DNA from: Saccharomycopsis malanga
Taxonomy: Eukaryota > Ascomycota > Saccharomycetes > Ascoideales > Saccharomycopsidaceae
Length of the DNA stretch: 64,000 bases
Assembly (NCBI GenBank): GCA_004014935.1
Contig: CP025321.1
Location: 2,666,001-2,730,000, forward strand
Direction: 5' to 3'
The notes beneath the pieces are model-generated. The model worked only from the letters and a program-made list of their open reading frames with translations, made no database searches and was not told where the DNA came from. The position numbers and the translations under genes were made by a program. Shown here piece after piece: positions 1-8,556 of the stretch (position 1 is the stretch's first letter; each line of letters opens with the position of its first letter).

Positions 1-234
1 AAGTTCCCCCAACCCTCTTAGCCCAAACCAATGACACACTTGTTATGTTATCGTAGGCCTGGTTGCGTGCCCTGGTGCGATGCGCAGTGGGTGAGAACAA
101 GGTGGTGGTAAAATGATTAGTGATTAGAATTAGGTGATGAGGAAGGCGTTACAGGACAGTAATAACTGGGCTTAGAACCACTGCACGGTTGCTAACCAAT
201 ACAAAATATTAACATATATACTACCAATATACAA
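1..234. promoter_or_regulatory. Upstream region of the Rab5 gene
   Basis: No gene seen before the Rab5 ATG. The ~40 bp before the ATG are AT-rich (ATACAAAATATTAACATATATA) in the manner of a yeast leader; no clear motif was identified. Confidence 0.4.
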
Positions 235-837
235 ATGCCCAGTCCCGTGTTTGCACAGTTCAAGTTGGTGCTTCTTGGGGAGAGTGCCGTCGGCAAGTCG
301 TCGTTAGTATACCGCTTTATCAAAGACCAATTCGACGAGTTTCGCGAATCTACTATTGGTGCTGCCTTTTTAACCCAGAGCATCCAGCTCGATGACAACA
401 CTACAGTCAAGCTTGAGATTTGGGACACTGCTGGGCAGGAGCGCTACCGCTCTCTTGCCCCAATGTATTACCGTAATGCACACTGCGCTGTAGTGGTCTA
501 TGATATCACTAGCTCGTCATCGCTCTCCAAGGCCAAACATTGGGTCGCAGAGCTCAAGAAACACTCTATGCGCAGTCGCGACATCGTCATTGCCCTTGTT
601 GGCAACAAGCTGGACTTGGTAGACGCTAGGGCTGTTGACCGCGCCCTGGCCTTTGAATACGCCCGTGAGGAAGGTCTCTTGTTCTTTGAGGCCAGCGCCA
701 AGTCTGGCCAGGGCGTCCGCGATGTCTTTGAACTGGTGGCGCGCAAATTACCGGTCCAAGAAGCTGCTCTGAAGCCACGGCCTCAGGACAACGCCGTGGA
801 TTTGAGCCGCCGGCCTCACGAGTCTTGCCTGTGCTGA
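235..837 (+). CDS. VPS21: Rab5-type small GTPase (Vps21/Ypt5 family)
   Basis: Rab5-class GTPase of 200 residues, expected to control fusion of endocytic vesicles and early endosome/vacuolar sorting traffic. All G motifs are visible: P-loop GESAVGKS (15-22), switch I Thr40 within [14 protein letters not shown] (64-69) with the catalytic Gln68, NKLD (124-127) and SAK (154-156). The switch and interswitch stretch ([16 protein letters not shown], then SLAPMYYR) is characteristic of the Rab5 subfamily rather than Ypt1, Ypt7 or Sec4. The C-terminus is CLC, a CXC double-geranylgeranylation signal. Length is normal for the family. The start ATG at 235 puts the P-loop at the usual distance and nothing in frame upstream looks conserved. 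Yeasts often keep two or three Rab5 paralogues (VPS21, YPT52, YPT53), so the exact symbol is uncertain although the subfamily is firm. Confidence 0.93.
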   Translation: MPSPVFAQFKLVLLGESAVGKSSLVYRFIKDQFDEFRESTIGAAFLTQSIQLDDNTTVKLEIWDTAGQERYRSLAPMYYRNAHCAVVVYDITSSSSLSKAKHWVAELKKHSMRSRDIVIALVGNKLDLVDARAVDRALAFEYAREEGLLFFEASAKSGQGVRDVFELVARKLPVQEAALKPRPQDNAVDLSRRPHESCLC

Positions 838-929
838 AGACTTTTTCTACTTTACATAAGAATTCACATCTTTTAAACGCTTTGCTCAACTTGTTCTGTC
901 AAATTACTGTAGACTTACTTATAGATTGA

Positions 930-948
930 GTGGCGGTGTACACCCCCA
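930..948. repeat. Copy 1 of a 19-bp palindromic element in the EAF promoter
   Basis: GTGGCGGTGTACACCCCCA. It is repeated exactly at 985-1003. The core GGTGTACACC is a perfect 10-bp palindrome flanked by GTG on one side and CCCA on the other. It lies between the end of the Rab5 gene and the EAF start codon, and is most likely a duplicated regulatory site. Confidence 0.75.
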
Positions 949-984
949 TATTGCATTGACCCGCTGTTCTGGTGCTAACTAGAT

Positions 985-1003
985 GTGGCGGTGTACACCC
1001 CCA
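985..1003. repeat. Copy 2 of the 19-bp palindromic element in the EAF promoter
   Basis: Identical to the copy 55 bp upstream. It sits 94 bp before the preferred EAF ATG. An in-frame ATG at 983 overlaps its left edge, so if transcription started upstream of the element the element would lie in the 5' UTR or in an N-terminal extension. Confidence 0.75.
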
Positions 1004-1096
1004 CCCACCTTAAAAAGCGCCACGAAGGAGTCCTATAAGCTATTTTCAGTAGTGGTATCAGCTAACAACACAACTGTTCACAACAACCCAACTACA

Positions 1097-2270
1097 ATGT
1101 CGCTTCCTGACGGCGAGTATGATATTGAGATATCTGCGGACTTGCGCCTGAGGACCGAGGCTCTTGACAGGAGTGGCAGCCAACCTTCAGTGTCGTATGC
1201 TGAGCCAGGTCTAGAGCAGCATCTTTTTCAGCTCAAGTGTAAGTATAACAGTCATTTACAAGGCTTTCTAAATATAGCATTCTAACTATTCAGTCACTCA
1301 GTATCCTACCAGCCTCCTTCCTGATCCAGAGTTCCAGCTTTTTCCCAAGAAAACGTCCAGTCTGCACTTTATGGTGGCGTCGGCCTCTACGAACAACAGC
1401 AAGGAACTTATCCTGGAGGGCACCGCATTGAGAGCCAAGGATTCTGAATATATGCTAGTATTCAACGAAAAGACGCAGACGTTGAAACTATGCGGACTCA
1501 ACTCCATCATTAGGGCAAACAAACCTAGAAGTTCCAAAAAGAACGCCCAGGAGCTTGCAGATCTTCGAGCATACTATAAGCAGGCTGCTCCTGAGATTGT
1601 TTCGGCTAAAGTGCTGACCAAAAAGACTGCAAACAAGTGGGAAAAGTTTCAACCTAAAAGCAACTCTGTTTCTCTTGATCCGCCGAGCGAGGATGAGCAA
1701 CCAGAAGTTGACAGTAAACCAGAAGACAATGAATTTGATGACTTTGATTTCGACAATTTTGATCAGTTTGATGATGAATTATCAAACGACGTCAACAATA
1801 ATAAAACTCCTGCCCCTAACAGCGATACAGAAGAGACACAGAATCAGCTGGTATTAAACGTAGCAACTCCAAAGGTCGCCCTGAAAAAGCTTCCTACCCC
1901 AGCTTCTGTCGCGCCTACTCCAACTGTAAGCAGCACGAAAAACGACTCTTTCAACGAGCATGATGACTTGGACCTTGCGTCCTTCGAGGACGAAATAGAA
2001 GACGAGCTCGAAGATGAACTAGAACAGGTACTTGGTGACGATGATTATGGTACTAATGGTGGCAACGGTCAGACAAATAAACGTGATGGTGATGATGACA
2101 GCTATTTTTCGGATTTCCAGATAGAAGAAGACCCAATAGGTGCTAAACCTAACAACAGCACCACAGCCAAAACGTCGAAACTAAAGGCTGCCAGTGGCCC
2201 AATAAGTTTACGGGATTTGGTAGAAAGCCGCAGGGACGAAGACGATTTAAGTAGTAGTGAGGAGGAGTAA
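1097..2270 (+). CDS. EAF-family transcription elongation factor (ELL-associated), two exons
   Basis: Spliced gene: exon 1 at 1097-1238, intron 1239-1293, exon 2 at 1294-2270, giving 372 residues. The intron has GTAAGT, a CTAAC branch site at 1282-1286 and CAG, is 55 nt long, and restores frame exactly. The joined product starts MSLPDGEYDIEIS and continues through a basic-hydrophobic stretch (KELILEGTALRAKDSEYML, then IIRANKPRSSKK) that matches the N-terminal domain of EAF1/EAF2 and S. pombe Eaf1. The middle and C-terminus are acidic and low in complexity, ending in ESRRDEDDLSSSEEE, as in other EAF proteins. EAF partners ELL to stimulate RNA polymerase II elongation. S. cerevisiae lacks the family. 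An in-frame ATG at 983 would add 38 residues of unremarkable sequence; I prefer 1097 because the homology begins right after it. Family assignment rests on recalled motifs. Confidence 0.75.
1239..1293 (+). other. Spliceosomal intron of the EAF gene
   Basis: 55 nt, 5' GTAAGT, branch-site CTAAC at 1282-1286, acceptor CAG ending at 1293. The branch A to acceptor distance is only about 8 nt, a short spacing known from early-diverging yeasts such as Yarrowia. Removing it joins a 142-nt exon (47 codons plus one base) to a 977-nt exon in frame. Confidence 0.8.
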
Positions 2271-2891
2271 GTTTTGTTTTCATTTATTGTTTTTGTTTAT
2301 TGTTTTTATCATGATTGTTCATTTGTTGTTATTTGTTGTTATATGTTGTTATTTGCCTTAATTTATAATTTGCATTTTTTAATGTTCTGTGTAAGTTTCT
2401 CTTAAATTAGTAGATAAATATTCTTGTACAAAGTCAGAATTGATAATCAATACTACTAAAATACTAAGCTATAGCAAGTATTTGTTAATATATGTTATTA
2501 TTATCTAGTAATAGCTAATATTTATCAAAACTTATTAACATTTATTAACATTTATTAACATTTATTAACATTTATTAACATTTATCAAGAAATTGACTTA
2601 CTCTGGTCATGAAAGCATTTTTTTTATCAACATTGTAATTATTTTTTGGTCAAAGTCTGCTAACAACCTTGAATGCTTTAGAGATGGGAGTATGTCTAAT
2701 GTTGCCTTTACAGTTGTTTAGTAAAATGAAGTAGGCACAAACTAAACCTAAAACACCGTTAATACTGCCATCAGTACTTATTTCCATCAGAGCCCATGGA
2801 ATAATTGCCCCTTAAAACATTACACATACTACGGTTAAAGAGTACGACAATGCATGCTGATCTAGAATTTATTAAAACGCATATATACTCT
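2271..2891. repeat. Convergent gap with two 10-bp-period tandem repeats
   Basis: This 3'-3' gap between EAF and NIC96 contains no gene. At 2321-2355 the unit ATTTGTTGTT occurs three and a half times with one mismatch. At 2531-2580 the unit TTTATTAACA occurs five times (the first unit starts with C), flanked on both sides by TTTATCAA. Both arrays have a period of 10 bp, close to one helical turn. The rest is AT-rich with no visible structure. Confidence 0.8.
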
Positions 2892-5729
2892 TCAGTTGTG
2901 GTCTAATTCCAAAGTAGTCAATTTTATGTAAACCTCCTTTGCCATCTTGTACTGTATCATACCTGCAAAGACCATAATCTGCTTAGAAACGCTCTTAAGC
3001 TCTGAGATCTTCTGCTCTTTGACGTTATCAAGGAATGCACTGCTGCCATATTTGGTGATCAACCGGCTGATACAGTTCATGGTTATCAAGAGTAAATTTC
3101 CTACGTTCTTGATCAAGCTGTAGTGTAACTGCTGCTGGTTAAACACCTGGCATTTGGCTCTGACAGCAGCAAGGTTGTCACCGCTGGATATCGGAATCAT
3201 GTCAAGCTCTTTAATTGATTCAAGGGTGTTTTCGTATTTGCCTTCGATGAAAAGCTCTTTTATTTTGGCAATCATAAGTAGTTTCTTCAAAATCTCTTTT
3301 GATGCAGGGGAAATCTTTGAAGGATTCAAGTTGTAAGTGTCAAGAAGCCTCTGACCGATTTCAATAAGAGAGTATTCCTGCTCATTGTCTTTTGAAACTG
3401 GCTGGAAGATATCTATGCTGCTTAGTAAATCGCCCAAGAGTCTGTTGATGATGTTGATGACCTGGTGATGGTTTTCCGACAACTGGTACAACAACAAGCT
3501 ATCGTAAACTCTTCCTTCCTCGCCAACTCTTTTGGCTGCCTGTTCAATGATCTCAAATAGATACGTGTTGTTGCCAGTGAAAGTTTCCTGCTGCTTGCCA
3601 GTGGCATCGGACTTGGTGTTGCCAATGTACAAGAGCTGTTGGCGTTCTTCAATTCTTCCCGGATATCTGGAGCCGTCCTTGTTAATGGTTCCCAACAACA
3701 AGCTGAACTCTTTTGTTTCAATCACCAACTCTCTGATAGCCTCGAGAGTCAATTTACAATACTTGTCGCGTTTAGAAGAAGTGACCCCTCCGGCCAAATT
3801 GATGGCCAAGAGATATTCCAAAGCAACCTTGGTGTCCAGAACACGGAAACTTCTGGTGTAGTAACCAACAAGTCTGGCATAATTTATTTCATACAACCCA
3901 TCTTTGTTGACAGTGGTCAAGTTATTGGAAGTGCTGATGTTTGCAAGAATCGAGTCGTAATCACCTACTCTTAGAAGACCATAGTATGTCAAGCCAATAG
4001 CTAAATTGACAGCTTCCAATTCGCTGACAGAGAACGCATGTTTCACAGCCTGTTCGAATAAACCACTGAGCATTAATACATGTATATAAATAGGATTGCT
4101 GGTGTTCCAGTTGAAAAAGAGAGAGCCATATTGGATTAAATTTTTCTGGAAATCAAGCAAGGTGTACGACTCATATTTTAAAAGGCCAGAATATTCCTTG
4201 TTATTTTCATTGATAAGCATGAGGTTGGTCCAGATCCAGCCCTCGGTACTGGAAGAAAGCTTCCCGCTCCATTTCTTGGTCAAATCGCACTTACCGATGA
4301 TTTTATACACAGCATACCGATAGACGTCCACCTCGTCGTTATTTTTGATGTTGGTGTTGAACTCCTGGTGAATAGAGTTTTGCAAGGACGCGGATAAAGA
4401 ATGGTTGCCGTTGTTTTCATCCTTGGAAGATTCAATGAAACCTTTTAAATAGGTGGCAAAGTTAGAGTCGATATGTTTGAACGTGACAGCCTCTTTCTCC
4501 ACAACCGCGCATGCTTCATCGTAGCAGCCCGATCTCAACAAGTAATAAATCAAGGCCCAAATCGGAACATCGTTCACTATAAGAAGATTCTTGCTGATGT
4601 CTTCGTTTCCAAACAAACGGTTTTTCTGTGTCTTCACATAGTACTTGACCTTGTTCAAGTTTGTAGGCAAACCGCTCTCGGCATCGTTCTCATCAATCCT
4701 TCTGTGATATATTGTATTGACGTGTTCGAGAAACTGCTGCTCGAGATATCTAATACTCTTTTTTATAATTCTGTTTTTCAAACCACTGGAACTTTTGGCC
4801 TTGAGATTGTCATACTGCTGGAAAAAATGCTGCTCAGGCAATATGTTCGTCTCGGACTCCTCTACAAGTCCCGCAAGGATCTTCCAGCATTCATTTATCT
4901 GCTTTGTCTTGCTGTCCGTGGCGTCCTTGGTGGTTTCGTAGAAACAAGTTGCAATAGGGAACGGCTTAAGCTGCTGGCGCAAGTTGTTCAATCTGTATAT
5001 AATCATGGAATACTTTTCGAACTTTGCTCTCACTGCAAAATCGTTTACATTGGTTAACTTGGCATCCTTTGGGAGGTCTGCAAACTCACCGCCTCCTAAC
5101 CGTGGTCCTAAAACAGAATGGCCAACAGTGGACTTGCCCCAGTTGGACATTTTGGAAGCATTTTTATCTGAATCGTCAGCGGACAACCATGTTCCATTGA
5201 CAGATGGCTTACTGGCTTTTACCCCGCTATTGGTTTTCAAATGTTTGGTTTCAAAGCCAAACGACTGGTATATTTCATCCTTACGTTTTCTCCAGTCCAT
5301 CGTGATGTTCTGGTTGATGAAATTATCGAAATCCCGAGCTGCCGTCGTTAATGACTGCTCAATTGCAGCGAGAATATTCTCTTCCTTCTTGCTGTTCAAC
5401 TGGCTGTCAAAATCAACATTGTTGCCATGTGCCGGCACAATAGAACTGTCTAATGTACTAGGTAACTCAATCGATTTGATGTCTCGTTCAAGATCTTCGA
5501 TAGAAAGACCACTTCCTGCAAGCAAGTAGTGTGCTTTGGTGAAATTGGCTTCCGAGACATTCTTTGTAGTCCGTAATCCTTCGATTCTTTTCTTCAATTC
5601 ACTAGATCCAAGCTCAATTGTTCCAAGTTCCGAAGAACTTGTCGGGAGATTCCGTGATGATTCTAAAAGTTCCTTCAAAAGCTTAGATCCCTGCGCATTC
5701 GAATTCACCATTTGCTGCTCCTTGTACAT
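2892..5729 (-). CDS. NIC96: Nucleoporin Nic96/Nup93
   Basis: Inner-ring nuclear pore scaffold protein of 945 residues (S. cerevisiae Nic96 has 839), expected to link the inner ring to the channel Nsp1-Nup57-Nup49 complex through its N-terminal helix. The diagnostic N-terminal segment AHYLLAGSGLSIEDL is at 66-80, preceded by a predicted helical/coiled region. After a disordered linker the remaining ~700 residues are mostly helical, as in the Nic96 alpha-solenoid, with WALIYYLLRSGCYDEA and LLYQLSENHHQVINIINRLL typical of it. The start is a true ATG, and a second ATG six codons on would also work. It is divergent from the DENN-family gene, with a TTACCCGG site in the middle of the 268-bp shared promoter. 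Confidence 0.92.
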   Translation of the reverse strand: MYKEQQMVNSNAQGSKLLKELLESSRNLPTSSSELGTIELGSSELKKRIEGLRTTKNVSEANFTKAHYLLAGSGLSIEDLERDIKSIELPSTLDSSIVPAHGNNVDFDSQLNSKKEENILAAIEQSLTTAARDFDNFINQNITMDWRKRKDEIYQSFGFETKHLKTNSGVKASKPSVNGTWLSADDSDKNASKMSNWGKSTVGHSVLGPRLGGGEFADLPKDAKLTNVNDFAVRAKFEKYSMIIYRLNNLRQQLKPFPIATCFYETTKDATDSKTKQINECWKILAGLVEESETNILPEQHFFQQYDNLKAKSSSGLKNRIIKKSIRYLEQQFLEHVNTIYHRRIDENDAESGLPTNLNKVKYYVKTQKNRLFGNEDISKNLLIVNDVPIWALIYYLLRSGCYDEACAVVEKEAVTFKHIDSNFATYLKGFIESSKDENNGNHSLSASLQNSIHQEFNTNIKNNDEVDVYRYAVYKIIGKCDLTKKWSGKLSSSTEGWIWTNLMLINENNKEYSGLLKYESYTLLDFQKNLIQYGSLFFNWNTSNPIYIHVLMLSGLFEQAVKHAFSVSELEAVNLAIGLTYYGLLRVGDYDSILANISTSNNLTTVNKDGLYEINYARLVGYYTRSFRVLDTKVALEYLLAINLAGGVTSSKRDKYCKLTLEAIRELVIETKEFSLLLGTINKDGSRYPGRIEERQQLLYIGNTKSDATGKQQETFTGNNTYLFEIIEQAAKRVGEEGRVYDSLLLYQLSENHHQVINIINRLLGDLLSSIDIFQPVSKDNEQEYSLIEIGQRLLDTYNLNPSKISPASKEILKKLLMIAKIKELFIEGKYENTLESIKELDMIPISSGDNLAAVRAKCQVFNQQQLHYSLIKNVGNLLLITMNCISRLITKYGSSAFLDNVKEQKISELKSVSKQIMVFAGMIQYKMAKEVYIKLTTLELDHN

Positions 5730-5851
5730 TTCAAAAATTGCTCACTATATTGCTTAACAATCACCTCTCTCTATTAATACTTAATGTTTCATTTTCTCAT
5801 AGTTTTTTTTTCCAATGTTTACTTTCTTTCCTGGTTGTGTGCGTTGTCTCT

Positions 5852-5859
5852 TTACCCGG
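5852..5859. promoter_or_regulatory. Reb1-type site TTACCCGG in the NIC96/DENN divergent promoter
   Basis: TTACCCGG matches the yeast Reb1 consensus. It lies 123 bp from the NIC96 ATG and 139 bp from the DENN-family ATG, the usual place for a general regulatory factor keeping a divergent promoter free of nucleosomes. Confidence 0.55.
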
Positions 5860-5997
5860 AATGTTAATATCCGTAGAAGTGGTACATGGCATGTTAAGCA
5901 ATAAGTGATGAGAAGAGGACAGTTCAAGTAACTGAAAGAGGCTATTTAGGAGTGCAATTTCTAAAAATCGAGCAGGTGTGGAAGATACAATCCAGCA

Positions 5998-7602
5998 ATG
6001 ATTTTGTTTGTGACCAAATTTGATGTTCTGGTTGGTTATTCGTTAATTCATCAATATTCCGCAAATAATGACAAGTTCAAACTAGATAGTATTGAGTATA
6101 AAGCTCTTCCTTCGGGGTTGCACCAGTCCAGTTTTGATACTGTTCGTTTCAAGTACCAATTGAAGCCATCAGACGGCAATGAGGCTGTGGTATACAATGG
6201 TGTATCGATATTCAGGCAGAATGGCATGGAAGAAGGCGTTGATTCCAATGACAGGAAAAGCTTGAAAATGTATACTGTGGGTGTTCTATTCAAAAACGAT
6301 GATGATATAGATCAGGTGGAGCTGTTGTTACTTGATCTTGACAGAACGCTTCTTAGCTTCATCATCGAAAAGACAAAAGATCCAAACTCTAATGTAGCCC
6401 TGGAAAAAATGTTTCTTGAACAGATTGAATCCAAATTTCGCGCATATACTAGCCATCTTGAAAGCAAGGTTTCTAAGAAACAAGTCCGTAATGATGTGTC
6501 TTTCGAAGATTCTTTGAGTTACGTTGGACCTTATTTTTACAAACTATGGCGATATACTCTTGTAAACAAAAGAATTCTTATCAAAAACCAGTTTGACAAA
6601 AACGAAGGTGCCAACAACAATGGCATCATTGACAAAAACACACTGTTAATCAAACATCTTGTGGATCTAGTTCAGAAAGTTCCAGAAATGCTAAACAGTG
6701 ACTTTGGTACTACTTCGGAAGCCTTGTATAATGTCACTTTACACGACTTGGAAACATTAAAGTCCTACACAAGACGACAGCGAGGCTACTTGGCAAGCAC
6801 CTCTGATGATTTAATTCTCACAAAATTAAACTTATTTGACTATATGTTGGACTTTGATACTCTTACACGGCTTCCTATGCTAAAAGCTGTAGTTTCAGGC
6901 AACACTACTCCGCTGGACTGTACTCTTCAAGCAATAAGGTTTTCCAAAGCTGATATGGCAAACTTTATAAATCTACAGTTTTCTGATGACCACACAAATG
7001 CTAATGACGACATCAGCCGTCAAAGCATGCCGTTTGATGTGTTTGACAAATGGAAAACATCATTGGATAACTCGTGGGCCGCATTGTTGTGCCAATGGAT
7101 TTACGGCATCCCTATAAGCTTCCCAACTATCAACAACTACGGTTTGATTGACGAAACTAGCGCCTTCAAAGATGCTACCTCGGCAACTACAGCTGGACAG
7201 GATCAATTTGCTTCTAGTAAAGACACTTTAAGTTGGGAGAAAATACAACTTCATTTTGAAGATATTCTTTCCCATTACCAGAAAACATGTTCTGATATTA
7301 TACAGAACAACGACGAGGATTATGCAGCAAAACAGTCGTTGGAGTCTTTTTACAATGAAGACGTCCTTGATGACTCTAGTGCACCTTCAGAGACTGCTTT
7401 GCTTGCAGACCAAGACCTAGATGACGAGGGAGTCACGATAGTTGAGTTGTACTTGTCTGATGTCCATCAGTTGTATTTGAATCCGTTCTCCTCGGATGAC
7501 AAGTCATTCGTTAGGGACTACATAAAACATCATTTCCACCGTACTGCCAGAGTCAGCAGCGCACTCGATTTTTTACAATGGAACCCTTTTTCCTGTTGCT
7601 AG
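5998..7602 (+). CDS. DENN-type LCHN/DENND11 (DUF2347) protein, Anr2-like
   Basis: 534-residue protein resembling the LCHN/DENND11 family, whose yeast member is Anr2 (YKL047W). Supporting segments are the start ILFVTKFDVLVGYSLI, then LDSIEYKALPSGLH, and the short strand leading to YNGVSIFRQN, the order found in the u-DENN part of this family. DENN proteins generally act as Rab exchange factors or trafficking adaptors; the substrate here is unknown. The protein ends WNPFSCC. Two terminal cysteines suggest palmitoylation or geranylgeranylation and hence membrane association, and Anr2 is predicted to be palmitoylated. The ATG at 5998 is the only sensible start. No interruption. The family call is from motif recall and was not tested by a search. 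Confidence 0.7.
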   Translation: MILFVTKFDVLVGYSLIHQYSANNDKFKLDSIEYKALPSGLHQSSFDTVRFKYQLKPSDGNEAVVYNGVSIFRQNGMEEGVDSNDRKSLKMYTVGVLFKNDDDIDQVELLLLDLDRTLLSFIIEKTKDPNSNVALEKMFLEQIESKFRAYTSHLESKVSKKQVRNDVSFEDSLSYVGPYFYKLWRYTLVNKRILIKNQFDKNEGANNNGIIDKNTLLIKHLVDLVQKVPEMLNSDFGTTSEALYNVTLHDLETLKSYTRRQRGYLASTSDDLILTKLNLFDYMLDFDTLTRLPMLKAVVSGNTTPLDCTLQAIRFSKADMANFINLQFSDDHTNANDDISRQSMPFDVFDKWKTSLDNSWAALLCQWIYGIPISFPTINNYGLIDETSAFKDATSATTAGQDQFASSKDTLSWEKIQLHFEDILSHYQKTCSDIIQNNDEDYAAKQSLESFYNEDVLDDSSAPSETALLADQDLDDEGVTIVELYLSDVHQLYLNPFSSDDKSFVRDYIKHHFHRTARVSSALDFLQWNPFSCC

Positions 7603-8556
7603 AAGGCACTTGTTCATACATAACAGTTAGTTGTAATATATTAAAAAGATTTTCGTTATTTGGTAGTGTACTCTTTTAAGATGTATAAAAAAAATAAAGA
7701 ATGCATGGTCTATGCCTCTGATAGTTTTCCTGAGAATAAAACTGTCGAGTATTGAGAAATCTCTAAGGGCACTGTTGGCTAAATATTGGTTTTTAGGTCT
7801 AATTTAATGAGTCTTTTCTGGTTGAGGCAGATTTCTAGGCGTTGCTTTTATCTTTTAGCAAGAAAACAACCATTAATTCAAATTTCGTTTGGGACAAACA
7901 CTTTAGCGAACCATGCTTTTTCAATATAGATGTTTTTATGTCTTTTTTTTTTGCTAGACCATATTACTTGGTTAAACAAAACTCTTGCGTAAACAAAATT
8001 AGGCGAAACACACTTACTTAATTCTTATGAGCTACGTCTGCAAACTAGAGTCTTTCTTCGTCTGGATTGTTGTGACATTAACTTTTGCAATAATCAAACG
8101 CCAAATATGTATTGTTTTGGGTGTGTCAAAATAGGGCTGCTTTAAAAGTGACACATATTCTCAGTTGGAGACCAATGTCGGTTTTTAACTACAAGTATGG
8201 CACTTTATAATACTAATAGCGTTTCGTTTTGCCAGCATGTTCAGTAACTTTGACCACTAGTTGCCCTACTACTGAAACCTTTTAAAATTTATTTAAATAA
8301 TCTCTAATTTGTAACTGATTGATTGTCTTAATATTCCCTGTTTTCAACTTATAAGATAGCAGTTTAGTAGCATCTATAGGATGACCAAATCAACCATTTG
8401 CTAAGATTTTTACTAGGACAAATAGTAGACATTTGCAACTCATACATCATAAACAGTTTATTGAATAGTCGTTAATCCGTTAGTTATCTAACAAATAAAA
8501 ATATACAATGGCCCGTGGCCTCTAATATACAGCTGTTCAACCTTGGTGGCTATGCA
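7603..8556. other. Gene-free convergent gap
   Basis: About 950 bp between the 3' ends of the DENN-family gene and BRN1. AT-rich with short T and A runs. I see no coding signal, RNA gene or repeat. Confidence 0.6.

Noticed and set aside
983-1096. EAF start at the upstream in-frame ATG
   Set aside because: The extra 38 residues translate the duplicated 19-bp element and an unconserved leader; family similarity starts after 1097. Not fully excluded.
7989-7996. GTAAACAA forkhead motif in the BRN1/DENN 3' gap
   Set aside because: Isolated, in a convergent 3' region; the motif is common in AT-rich DNA, which also tempers the BRN1 promoter claim.
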